Positions 19,047 through 26,054 of a DNA stretch of 35,792 bases are shown here, one piece after another. The notes under the pieces were generated by a model. It was not told the origin of the DNA, did no database searches, and saw only the letters and a program-made list of their open reading frames with translations. Position numbers and translations under genes: made by a program. Source of the stretch: Candidatus Fusobacterium pullicola (GTDB lineage: Bacteria; Fusobacteriota; Fusobacteriia; Fusobacteriales; Fusobacteriaceae); the NCBI GenBank assembly GCA_018883725.1, contig JAHLFN010000026.1:1-35792 (forward strand), written 5' to 3'. Position 1 is the stretch's first letter, and each line of letters begins with the position of its first letter.

Positions 19047-20402
19047 CTACCTCAAAATATCATCAATATCATCTATATACTTGTTTTTAGTTATTAAAAT
19101 TACATGATCCCCATATCTGATAATATCGTTTCCAGTAGGGAAGATGATCTCATTTCCTCTAATTATACTAGAGATAATATTATTCTCTTTTATCTTTAGA
19201 TCTCTAAGTGGAATATTTAGAAGTTTACTGTCCTTTACCATCTTAAATTCTACAGCTTCTACCTCATTATTAAGAATTCTATAAAGAGTAATTATATTGT
19301 TACCTCTTTGGTTCATATGAGCTCTTACAAATTTTACTATAAAGTTAGATATTATCTGCTTTGGATTAACTATTGATTGAAGATCATCTAGCTTTAAGAA
19401 ATTGAATATATCAATAGTACTAACCTTTGTAATAGTCTTTCTTATTCCCATCTTACTAGCATACATAGATAGAAGTATATTCTCCTCATCTATACCAGTA
19501 AGAGAGACAAAGGCGTCGTAATCCTTGAATCTTTCCTCTTCTAAAAGGTTGATATCCACTCCATTTCCATTTATTACAGTGACATTTTCATAGTGCTCAC
19601 TTAAAAACTCAGCTTTCTTCTCATCTAGCTCCACTATCTTTATATCCAGCTTTTTCTTAAGTAGCATCTCAGTCAGGAAGTAGGCTATTCTTCCTCCCCC
19701 AACTATGAATACAGAGTTTATCTTAAATACTTGTTGCTTTAAGTCTCTATAGAACCTTTTAATCTCATCAGGTGTTCCAGTGATATATATCTTATCATTC
19801 TCCTTTAGTATGAAGTTACCATTTGGAATGTAGATCTCATTATCTCTTTGTATTGTACAGATGATTATCTTAGCACCAGAAAACTTAGAGAGCTCATATA
19901 TCTTCTTATTACAAAGTAAGCTATCCTCATCTATTGACATCTCAATTAGATTTATCCTATTATTTGAGAAACTCTCAACATTTAGAGCATTTGGGAAGGA
20001 GATATTTCTAGCTATAAAGGTTGCTGCATGTACATCAGGGTTTAGAATAAGGTCTATCCCCAATGAGCTACTCATAAAGTCTAAGTCTGTTGAGTAACCA
20101 GGCTCTCTAACCCTAGCTATAGTATATTTTGCCCCCAATTTTTTTGCCATTATCGACGATATTATATTTATCTCATCAGATTCAGTAACAGCTATGAATA
20201 CATCGGCTCCCTTTACACCAGCCTCTCTTAAAATCTCCAAGGTAGCACCATTTCCAAGTACCCCCATCACATCAAAATCAGAGATAATTTTATCTAAAAT
20301 CTTTTCATCTTTTTCAATAAGAACTATATCATTTCCTTCAGCAGAAAGGTCTTTACAAAGGACTTCCCCAACCTTTCCTGCACCTACTACAATAATTTTC
20401 AT
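19047..20402 (-). CDS. trkA: TrkA potassium channel regulator (two RCK units)
   Basis: A 451-residue cytosolic gating protein with two RCK-N/RCK-C units. NAD-binding Rossmann motifs occur at MKIIVVGAGKVGEVL (residue 1 on) and VFIVGGGRIAYFL (about 230), each followed by an acidic strand end (LIEKD, IVELD). I place the start at ATG 20402, preceded by GAGGAG about 9 nt upstream. An ATG at 20432 would add ten residues and overlap the end of hipA. The gene starts 29 nt after hipA, with no obvious promoter in the gap, so trkAH may be read from the hipBA promoter. Confidence 0.95.
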   Translation of the reverse strand: MKIIVVGAGKVGEVLCKDLSAEGNDIVLIEKDEKILDKIISDFDVMGVLGNGATLEILREAGVKGADVFIAVTESDEINIISSIMAKKLGAKYTIARVREPGYSTDLDFMSSSLGIDLILNPDVHAATFIARNISFPNALNVESFSNNRINLIEMSIDEDSLLCNKKIYELSKFSGAKIIICTIQRDNEIYIPNGNFILKENDKIYITGTPDEIKRFYRDLKQQVFKINSVFIVGGGRIAYFLTEMLLKKKLDIKIVELDEKKAEFLSEHYENVTVINGNGVDINLLEEERFKDYDAFVSLTGIDEENILLSMYASKMGIRKTITKVSTIDIFNFLKLDDLQSIVNPKQIISNFIVKFVRAHMNQRGNNIITLYRILNNEVEAVEFKMVKDSKLLNIPLRDLKIKENNIISSIIRGNEIIFPTGNDIIRYGDHVILITKNKYIDDIDDILR

Positions 20403-20431
20403 TGAATTTTTCTCCTCACTATTAAATATCA

Positions 20432-21568
20432 TTATTTTCTATTAGATGTTAGAAAATAATTTAAATTTTTTTCAACAATTTTTTTTATATTGTTAGCAAT
20501 CTCTAGAGCTTCCTCTCTTTTTATCCCAATATTTTTAGCAACTTCTAATATATCATCTAAAGATGGATTTTTTCCATTTCCATTAACTGTTGTAGCATGT
20601 TCACCACCAATAGAAAAACTGTATGTTAAGTCATAAGCTGGAGAGAGAATCCATCTTTTTTCCTCTTCAATATATAAAAAAGTAAAATTTTTTGAGTGAT
20701 CATCTCTATTATGAGCAAAAATATTAAAACACATAAGCTTAAACATTTTTAAAACTTCATCAAAGGAATTAGTTAAACTTAAAGTTAACTTCATAAGTAT
20801 ATTGTAATCTAAATTAGGGACTCTATGTGAAGTTTCTAAAAGAGCCGAGACAGATAACATATGAATTTTTTTATTAGCAACTCTATCAAACCTTTTTATA
20901 CCAAAATATCCTTTACAAATTTTTGAAGGAAAAAGTTTTACTTCTGGTACTTCTATTCCACACTCTTTAGCACATAGAGAATATAGATACTCTTCTTCTC
21001 CAATATCATTACTATCAAAAGATGATGGAAACTTTATAATCCACTCTTCATTATTGTATTGAGTTAATATTTTAGGACGAGCTCCTCCAGATGAACCTCC
21101 TAAGTAAAATAGACTATCTAAATTTTCAGAATATTGAGTATTTAGAATTTTCTTACATTCTGATGCTAATTTATCATAATCTTCTACTGTATAGTTAGGA
21201 ACTAATGAGTGAATAGGTTTGTAAGATAGAGCACCCATACCATTATTTCCTACAATAGCTAAACGATTTAGAGAATTAACAGTTCTTGGATCTATTTTTT
21301 TAGATAGAAGCATCCTATCTACTAATAGTCTTCCCCAACCATCAGGTAAGGTATCAGCAAAGACTCCAAATACTCCCTCAAAGGGATCATATTTAGAAAT
21401 AAAAGTTTTTTTTACAAGTGGAAGAGTTCGAGGACTAATAGAAAATCCATCAGCTATCCATTCTGAATCGTATTCAAAAACTGTAATAAAATTTGAAGTT
21501 GGAAGAGTTGCTAAAGTTCCAACTTTTCTATTATTGTAAAAGACTTCTAACTTATTTAGTGTGTTCAT
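20432..21568 (-). CDS. hipA: HipA-family serine/threonine kinase toxin
   Basis: A 378-residue protein with an N-terminal HipA-couple domain (KLEVFYNNRKVGTLATLP; FGVFADTLPDGWGRLLVDR) and a kinase domain. The ATP-loop signature GGSSGGARPK is at 157-166, and its serines correspond to the region auto-phosphorylated in E. coli HipA. WIIKFPSS provides the ATP-site Lys, NRDDHSKN (287-294) is the catalytic loop, and AYDLTYS (311 on) the metal-binding Asp. Family toxins phosphorylate targets such as glutamyl-tRNA synthetase; the target here is unknown. It is somewhat shorter than E. coli HipA (440). It overlaps hipB by 17 nt and looks intact. Confidence 0.92.
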   Translation of the reverse strand: MNTLNKLEVFYNNRKVGTLATLPTSNFITVFEYDSEWIADGFSISPRTLPLVKKTFISKYDPFEGVFGVFADTLPDGWGRLLVDRMLLSKKIDPRTVNSLNRLAIVGNNGMGALSYKPIHSLVPNYTVEDYDKLASECKKILNTQYSENLDSLFYLGGSSGGARPKILTQYNNEEWIIKFPSSFDSNDIGEEEYLYSLCAKECGIEVPEVKLFPSKICKGYFGIKRFDRVANKKIHMLSVSALLETSHRVPNLDYNILMKLTLSLTNSFDEVLKMFKLMCFNIFAHNRDDHSKNFTFLYIEEEKRWILSPAYDLTYSFSIGGEHATTVNGNGKNPSLDDILEVAKNIGIKREEALEIANNIKKIVEKNLNYFLTSNRK

Positions 21569-21839
21569 TTAAAATCTCCTCAATAGAATTGTAGTGTCTT
21601 TGAGAGAAAAGATTGAACATCTCATCAGACCTACCTAGTATAATAGCAATTTTTGAAAGAGATAGAAGAGAAATTTCGCCAGTATTTTCAAATCTTTTAA
21701 TTGAACCTAAACTCACCCCCGTAACTTTGGCAAATTGCTCTTGAGTCATCTTCATCTCTTTTCTTCTAAGTCTTACATTTTTAGCAATTTCAAGTTGTAT
21801 ATCTCTAGGTGTTTTAAAATTAAAAAAATCAAATTCCAT
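21552..21839 (-). CDS. hipB: HipB-like helix-turn-helix antitoxin
   Basis: A 95-residue protein with a Cro/C1-type helix-turn-helix (RLRRKEMKMTQEQFAKVTGVSLGSIKRFENTG, about 24-55). It is the expected DNA-binding antitoxin of the adjacent HipA and autorepressor of the pair. The 17-nt overlap with hipA indicates coupled translation. No Shine-Dalgarno is visible before the ATG, and the -10 element ends only 7 nt upstream, so the message may be leaderless. Confidence 0.88.
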   Translation of the reverse strand: MEFDFFNFKTPRDIQLEIAKNVRLRRKEMKMTQEQFAKVTGVSLGSIKRFENTGEISLLSLSKIAIILGRSDEMFNLFSQRHYNSIEEILNEHTK

Positions 21840-21897
21840 ATATAATATATTATCTAAAAATTAAAAAAAAGTCAATAATAGATAATATATTATATAT
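21838..21897. repeat. 19-bp perfect inverted repeat, likely HipB operator
   Basis: Arms at 21838-21856 and 21879-21897 are exact reverse complements, with a 22-nt centre. Each arm also contains the internal palindrome ATAATATATTAT followed by CTA. Centre-to-centre spacing is 41 bp, about four helical turns, so two HipB dimers could bind the same face of the DNA. Confidence 0.75.
21847..21875 (-). promoter_or_regulatory. hipBA promoter
   Basis: On the minus strand, TTGACT (21870-21875), a 17-nt AT-only spacer and TAATAT (21847-21852). The expected start point falls at or next to the hipB ATG (21839). The -10 lies in one arm and the -35 abuts the other arm of the 19-bp inverted repeat, the usual arrangement for autorepression. 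Confidence 0.65.
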
Positions 21898-21906
21898 TTT
21901 TGATAA

Positions 21907-21985
21907 AAAATTAAGGTAGGAGATAAATGGGAGTAAAAATAATTTTTCTAGTGATTAATAATAAGTGAGATTAGGACTCTATTTA
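21907..21985 (+). repeat. direct repeat copy A (flanks the AbiEi module)
   Basis: Aligns without gaps to 23009-23087 with 12 mismatches in 79 positions (about 85% identity). Both contain AATTAAGGTAGGAGATAAAT then AAAAATAATTTTTC. Weaker similarity continues leftward with small gaps. On the plus strand, copy A has a ribosome-site-like AGGAGA and ATG opening a 13-codon frame (MGVKIIFLVINNK); copy B has ATA instead of ATG. Copies lie 1102 nt apart. Confidence 0.85.
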
Positions 21986-22042
21986 ATGATTCTGTTGGCT
22001 CTGGAGTAGATAAGGAATTAATTTCTAAAACAATGACATCAC

Positions 22043-22084
22043 TTACCTATCTTTAAAATTTTCTAAATCTTTATGTAAAGTCAT
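22043..22084 (-). pseudogene. remnant of an AbiEii toxin gene (13 codons)
   Basis: The ATG shares its A with the TAA stop of the AbiEi gene (TAATG), the coupled layout expected for abiEi-abiEii. The frame reads MTLHKDLENFKDR and then stops. This resembles the start of AbiEii/nucleotidyltransferase toxins, which often begin M-x-LHKD followed by a phenylalanine a few residues on, but the rest of the roughly 270-residue protein is gone. The following bases down to copy A of the direct repeat show only short frames, one of them a plus-strand fragment (NDSVGSGVDKELISKTMTSLTYL, 21984-22055) I cannot place. Confidence 0.5.
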
Positions 22085-22791
22085 TAACTTATCCTCCATT
22101 CTTTACCATTTTTTAAGTTCAAATTCAATTTAAAAGTAGTGGTTTTATTTAGTTTTTTCTTTAGCTCCTCTACTTTTAAAATATTCTTTTCCTCTATCAT
22201 ACTTCCAAGTAAAGCTAAAACTACGACTGTATAATTTTTTTCTGCTAACTCTAGCAAAGTCAATATCTCTTCATAAGCTAAACTTAATATTTTGCTTTTC
22301 ATCAACATATAACTCTCTTCTATATTAGAGTCGGGAATATTTTTTAAATTTTTCAATATATCTAAGATTTCAAGATATTTAATATTTTCTTCTGTTATTA
22401 GAGCTTTATTTTGAATAAATTTTATTTTTATTCCATCAAATTCTCTAGGATTTTTTCTTGTATTTGTTGCTATCTCTATACTATTAGAAAGTTGTGAAGT
22501 AAGTCCATATCTATTAAATAGATTAACTCCTGTAATATATCCTATCCTTTTATCTCCAAGATACAAATATTTCTGTATAAAATCTTTTATAGTAAGAGGA
22601 AGTTCTCCAAAAATAGATTTTTTAGGAATATAGTATAAGCCTTTTTCAGCTCTTTTTAATTCCCCTTTTTTTACCATTCTTTCTAAAACTTTAAAAGTCG
22701 AATATTTAGAACTGGTAGTATCTAACTCTCTAGTATTTAGTATTCCATTTCCTTGATTAAATAATATATTTTCAATATTAGCTCTATTCAT
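22084..22791 (-). CDS. AbiEi-family (DUF6088) type IV antitoxin, orphan
   Basis: A 235-residue protein with an N-terminal winged-helix region (ILNTRELDTTSSKYSTFKVLERMVKKGELKRAEKGLYYIPKK, about 16-58). A second domain contains GYITGVNLFNRYGLTSQLSNSIEIATNTRKNPREFDGIKIKF, the pattern of AbiEi/DUF6088 antitoxins, where the N-terminus represses the operon and the C-terminus is needed for antitoxicity. GGAGAGAG precedes ATG. The toxin gene expected directly downstream is only a 13-codon stub. The gene itself shows no frameshift, and its operator-like repeats are intact, so it may persist as an anti-addiction or regulatory gene. Confidence 0.75.
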   Translation of the reverse strand: MNRANIENILFNQGNGILNTRELDTTSSKYSTFKVLERMVKKGELKRAEKGLYYIPKKSIFGELPLTIKDFIQKYLYLGDKRIGYITGVNLFNRYGLTSQLSNSIEIATNTRKNPREFDGIKIKFIQNKALITEENIKYLEILDILKNLKNIPDSNIEESYMLMKSKILSLAYEEILTLLELAEKNYTVVVLALLGSMIEEKNILKVEELKKKLNKTTTFKLNLNLKNGKEWRIS

Positions 22792-22812
22792 ACTCTCTCC
22801 TTTTTTAAAGTT

Positions 22813-22881
22813 TTTTTTACATTTATTTTGACACTTATATATAATTATAGCATTTTTTTAAATTTTTTGCATTTATTTTGA
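22813..22881 (-). promoter_or_regulatory. abiEi promoter between two 19-nt direct repeats
   Basis: TTTTTTACATTTATTTTGA (22813-22831) and TTTTTTGCATTTATTTTGA (22863-22881) are identical at 18 of 19 positions and exactly 50 bp apart. Between them, on the minus strand, is a perfect TATAAT (22844-22849). The -35 position (22867-22872, ATGCAA) is poor and lies within the upstream repeat. The layout suggests operator sites for the AbiEi repressor domain. Confidence 0.6.
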
Positions 22882-23162
22882 TAAAATAAGGAATTAATAT
22901 AAATTTAAATAGTTCAAATCTTTAAAAAAATGAAACTACTATTCAAAAACTTTAGAAAAAATAGGATATACTTCATATATAAAGTTAATATATTTTCGAT
23001 GAAAAGTTAAAATTAAGGTAGGAGATAAATAGGAGCAAAAATAATTTTTCCATTGATTCACAATAGGTAATATTAGTGCTCTGTTTAAAAAGATAAAAAA
23101 ATAGTAATATATATGTATCCAAGGGGTGCCACCAAGGAAAAAAATATTTGGAGGTAATAATT
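22882..23162. other. non-coding stretch before the 98-residue gene
   Basis: About 280 nt, very AT-rich, with no convincing gene. It holds direct repeat copy B (23009-23087) and a leader containing CCAAGG twice around GGTGCCA (23120-23138). It ends in TTGGAGG (23148-23154) ahead of the next start. I could not identify a clear promoter for the downstream gene. Confidence 0.6.
23009..23087 (+). repeat. direct repeat copy B (flanks the AbiEi module)
   Basis: The partner of 21907-21985, in the same orientation. The short frame seen in copy A is present here as IGAKIIFPLIHNR followed by a stop, but without a start codon. The differences between copies are mostly non-synonymous in that frame, so it is probably not a conserved peptide. 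Confidence 0.85.
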
Positions 23163-23459
23163 ATGTCAGTACAAGCAACAGTTCAAAGCGAAATGAAGAA
23201 AATGAAAAACACAATCAAGAGAGAGGTAGCAATAGAGAATGAGCTACAAAACTACAAGGCAGTAATAGAGCACATAGCAGAGTTACAAGAGGCTTCAGAA
23301 CCATTACCAGAGGAAACAAACTTCTCAAGTTATGAAGAGTGGCAAGCTGATGCAGAGAAAAAAATGAAATCTAAGAGCACATCACTAGCAACAATAGAGA
23401 AATACAAGGATCTAATAGTAGCTTACCAATACTACCTAGATAACAATCCAGTAGAGTAG
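23163..23459 (+). CDS. 98-residue helical protein of unknown function
   Basis: Not recognised. The protein (MSVQATVQSEMKKMKN...) is highly charged and predicted almost wholly helical, with coiled-coil-like stretches at about 8-45 and 64-90. It has no cysteine, no signal peptide and no membrane segment. The start is ATG 23163, 8 nt after TTGGAGG; a TTG at 23148 lies inside that site. Codon choice is uniform and clean, the ribosome site is strong and a good terminator follows, which suggests a monocistronic, well-expressed cytosolic protein. It lacks the signal sequence that a FadA-type adhesin would need. The gene precedes a patatin-like gene on the same strand, but the terminator separates them. 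Confidence 0.8.
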   Translation: MSVQATVQSEMKKMKNTIKREVAIENELQNYKAVIEHIAELQEASEPLPEETNFSSYEEWQADAEKKMKSKSTSLATIEKYKDLIVAYQYYLDNNPVE

Positions 23460-23466
23460 TGAGAGA

Positions 23467-23498
23467 AGGGGATAGGGTGTTTCCTATCCTCTTTTTTT
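23467..23498 (+). terminator. terminator after the 98-residue gene
   Basis: AGGGGATAGG (23467-23476) pairs with CCTATCCTCT (23483-23492) with one G-T pair and a 6-nt loop, followed by a run of T. It sits between the small gene and the patatin-like gene, so the latter relies on read-through or a promoter not seen. Confidence 0.85.
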
Positions 23499-23513
23499 AA
23501 AGGGGAGATGTGT

Positions 23514-24509
23514 ATGAAAAAGCGTGGATTAAAGATAGGATTGGCACTCTCTGGTGGAGGTATGAGGGCTATAATATTTCATCTGGGGGTATTGAAATAT
23601 CTAGCTGAGAAGAGATTACTAGAGAATATAGAGTATATATCCTCTGTATCTGGAGGAAGTATCTGTGTAGCTCTAATGTATACGAACAATAATATGAGAT
23701 GGGTGAGCAGTGAAGAGTACCTCACAAGAGTGTTACCAAATATAAGGAGGGCACTGTTTAGAGAGGATATAGAGAGAAAGTTAATAGTGAGAAGTATAGT
23801 GGATATTCCACATATATTAGATACTAAGTGTAAAAAATTGGCTAATGCTATGAGAGTTTTATGGAATATGGATGGAAAGATAGGGGAATTACCTAAGATT
23901 CCAAAGTGGGATATAAATGCAGTGACATATGAGACTGGAAAGAGATTCTTCTTTTCACAGGAGAGATGTGGTGATGAAAGGCTGGGATATTTCTCTGGAG
24001 AGGAGATGAATATAGCAGAGGCAGTGGCAGCTTCAGCTGGTTTTCCAGTATTGATAGGTATGTATGAACTAAAAAGGGATAGGTTTGAGTGGTATGATAG
24101 ATATGGAGAGAGGAGGGTAGAACCAAGTAGAGGAAAGCTTCACCTATGGGATGGAGGTGTCTATGATAATCTAGGACTAGAACCAATATTCCAGAGAATA
24201 TGGAGTGGAGAGAGTGAGCTAAATTACTATATAGTAAGTGATGCTGGGGCAGTGGATAAAGAGTTTGTAGAGTATAGAAAGATATTTGGAAGAGTGAGGG
24301 CATTGAAAAGATTGCTCGATATATCTATGGAACAGGTGGATAGCCTCAATAGTAGATTCTATAGAGAGTATATAGAAAGAGAAAAAAATGGAGTGTATAT
24401 AAGGCTAGAGGAGAGTTATCCTACTAATCTGAAAAGGCCAAAGGAAGAGGAGTTTGATAGATTATTAAAACATGGATATGAGAGTATAGCTTTGAAGAAA
24501 ATATTTTAA
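23514..24509 (+). CDS. patatin-like phospholipase
   Basis: A 331-residue lipid acyl hydrolase of the patatin family. The oxyanion-hole motif GLALSGGGMRA is at about 9-19, the nucleophile serine is Ser46 in SSVSGGS, and the catalytic Asp213 is in LWDGGVYDNLGLEP (the D-G-G/A motif). The first position of the nucleophile elbow (GxSxG) is Ser, not Gly, a variant seen in some bacterial patatins. There is no signal peptide, so it is probably cytosolic or peripheral on the inner membrane. I prefer ATG 23514 because GGGGAG ends directly before ATG 23508, too close for that start. Confidence 0.9.
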   Translation: MKKRGLKIGLALSGGGMRAIIFHLGVLKYLAEKRLLENIEYISSVSGGSICVALMYTNNNMRWVSSEEYLTRVLPNIRRALFREDIERKLIVRSIVDIPHILDTKCKKLANAMRVLWNMDGKIGELPKIPKWDINAVTYETGKRFFFSQERCGDERLGYFSGEEMNIAEAVAASAGFPVLIGMYELKRDRFEWYDRYGERRVEPSRGKLHLWDGGVYDNLGLEPIFQRIWSGESELNYYIVSDAGAVDKEFVEYRKIFGRVRALKRLLDISMEQVDSLNSRFYREYIEREKNGVYIRLEESYPTNLKRPKEEEFDRLLKHGYESIALKKIF

Positions 24510-24512
24510 AGT

Positions 24513-24539
24513 AGAGAGGAGTAAATATCCTCTCTTTTT
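24513..24539 (+). terminator. terminator after the patatin-like gene
   Basis: AGAGAGGA (24513-24520) pairs perfectly with TCCTCTCT (24528-24535) over a 7-nt loop, followed by TTTTT. It isolates the upstream genes from the polysaccharide locus. Confidence 0.88.
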
Positions 24540-24656
24540 GTATATGAACAAAAATAAACGGAGAAAAACTAGTAAGAATTACTAATATTTTATAAGAGAA
24601 AGTATTGATAAAAGTTAACAAAATTTAAATAAAAATGAAAAAAATTTTTTGTTCTA

Positions 24657-24694
24657 TTGACATTATTAAGAAAAGTAGTAAAATATATATAATG
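24657..24694 (+). promoter_or_regulatory. probable promoter of the polysaccharide locus
   Basis: A perfect TTGACA (24657-24662) is followed by an AT-rich stretch. The -10 is ambiguous: AAAATA at 17 nt spacing, or the better-looking but more distant TATATATAAT up to 24694. It lies in the 213-nt gap after the previous terminator, which otherwise holds nothing recognisable. Confidence 0.5.
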
Positions 24695-24722
24695 TTAAAA
24701 AATTTATTTTGGGAGATTCTTT

Positions 24723-26051
24723 ATGGTAAGGCACACACGAAATATTAGAATGAGGCTTATATACTTTGTCCTGCTGTTTATTTTCTATAGACAGAGCTTT
24801 GTTATTCAAAAATTAAGCTTAAATTTGGCGATGTATGGAATATTTATTATTCTATTTTTTTCATATTATTTACTTAATACATTAAATTTTGATTCAAGAT
24901 ATCAGAGAGTAAATATCATTTATTCAACTATCTTGAATTTTTTTGCCTACATGATTTTTTACTTTTTCTATAAAAAAGAGAGCTTAATATTAGCCTTTAT
25001 CATATACTCATTTTTCCAAAATATATTAAACTATTTACTCTATAAAAAAGAGGAGATGGAGAAGAGAGTTCTTATTATTGATAATGAAAATCAATATATA
25101 GATAAAATTTGTGAGAGTTTACAGTTAAAAGAGGGAACATACAGATACTGTGGCTATATATCAAATAAAGATAGTAGTAGAGAGAAATATTTAGGAAGAT
25201 TTGAAGATATCAGAGAGATAGTTGAAAGAGAGAAAATAGATCAAATTATCTTTGTTAAAAGTGAAGAGTTGAAAAAATACTCTGATAGTGTAGTTGAATT
25301 AAAATTAAAGGGAATAGGTGTAGTAGATTATTTAAGTTTCTTAGAAAAATTAGATGGAAAACTAGATGTAGATAAGATTGATAGTATGTGGATACTTATG
25401 AGTAATGGATTTGATACTTTGAATAATAGCTTTGAAAGAAAATTAAAAAGATTATTTGATGTATGCTTATCCTTTATACTGTTCATCTGTTTTATTCCAT
25501 TCATGGCAGTTACCTATGTAATGGTAAAACTGGATATAGGGATTAAGTATCTATTTACTAATCCAAGAAAGGTATGGGAAAATCCAGCTTTCTTTAAACA
25601 GAAGAGAGTAGGATTTAGAGGTAAAGACTTTGAGATTATTAAGTTTAGAAGTATGAAGGTACATGATCCAGATAAGTATTCAAAATATGCATCAGCACAT
25701 GATGACAGAATAACAAAGGTAGGTCACTTTATAAGGAAGACAAGACTAGATGAGCTACCTCAAGTAATAAATGTTCTAAGAGGAGATATGTCCTTTGTAG
25801 GTCCAAGACCAGAGTGGGATGTATTGGGAAGAGATTATGAAAAGAAGATAAAAAATTATCATCTAAGATATGCTGTACAACCAGGTATAACAGGATGGGC
25901 ACAGACAATGTTTACCTATGGCTCTTCAGTAGATGATGCAAAGATAAAACTAGAGTATGACCTATACTATGTAAAAAATAAGAGCATAGCTCTAGATTTA
26001 ATAATATTATTTAAAACAAGTAAGACAGTATTATTTGGGAAGGGAACGTAG
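24723..26051 (+). CDS. undecaprenyl-phosphate sugar-phosphate transferase (WbaP/EpsL-like)
   Basis: A 442-residue polyprenyl glycosylphosphotransferase that starts repeat-unit synthesis by moving a sugar-1-phosphate onto undecaprenyl phosphate. It has about four hydrophobic N-terminal helices (10-110), a soluble Rossmann-like middle, another hydrophobic helix at about 240-262, and the bacterial sugar transferase domain. Its landmarks are FFKQKRVGFRGKDFEIIKFRSMKV, GHFIRKTRLDELPQVINVLRGDMSFVGPRPEWD and YAVQPGITGWAQ. The donor sugar cannot be told from sequence. GGGAGA precedes ATG. It is the first gene of the locus, and its base composition is like that of the core genes. Confidence 0.93.
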   Translation: MVRHTRNIRMRLIYFVLLFIFYRQSFVIQKLSLNLAMYGIFIILFFSYYLLNTLNFDSRYQRVNIIYSTILNFFAYMIFYFFYKKESLILAFIIYSFFQNILNYLLYKKEEMEKRVLIIDNENQYIDKICESLQLKEGTYRYCGYISNKDSSREKYLGRFEDIREIVEREKIDQIIFVKSEELKKYSDSVVELKLKGIGVVDYLSFLEKLDGKLDVDKIDSMWILMSNGFDTLNNSFERKLKRLFDVCLSFILFICFIPFMAVTYVMVKLDIGIKYLFTNPRKVWENPAFFKQKRVGFRGKDFEIIKFRSMKVHDPDKYSKYASAHDDRITKVGHFIRKTRLDELPQVINVLRGDMSFVGPRPEWDVLGRDYEKKIKNYHLRYAVQPGITGWAQTMFTYGSSVDDAKIKLEYDLYYVKNKSIALDLIILFKTSKTVLFGKGT

Positions 26052-26054
26052 ATA

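Noticed and set aside
20403-20432. Upstream start for trkA adding ten residues
   Set aside because: The GAGGAG ribosome site falls inside this extension and fits the ATG at 20402, where the conserved Rossmann motif begins.
21919-21967. 13-codon frame with ribosome-like site in direct repeat copy A as a small peptide gene
   Set aside because: Copy B lacks the start codon, and differences between copies are mostly non-synonymous, so selection for a peptide is not supported.
23163-23459. FadA-like adhesin
   Set aside because: Although small and helical, the protein has no signal peptide and no recognisable FadA sequence pattern.
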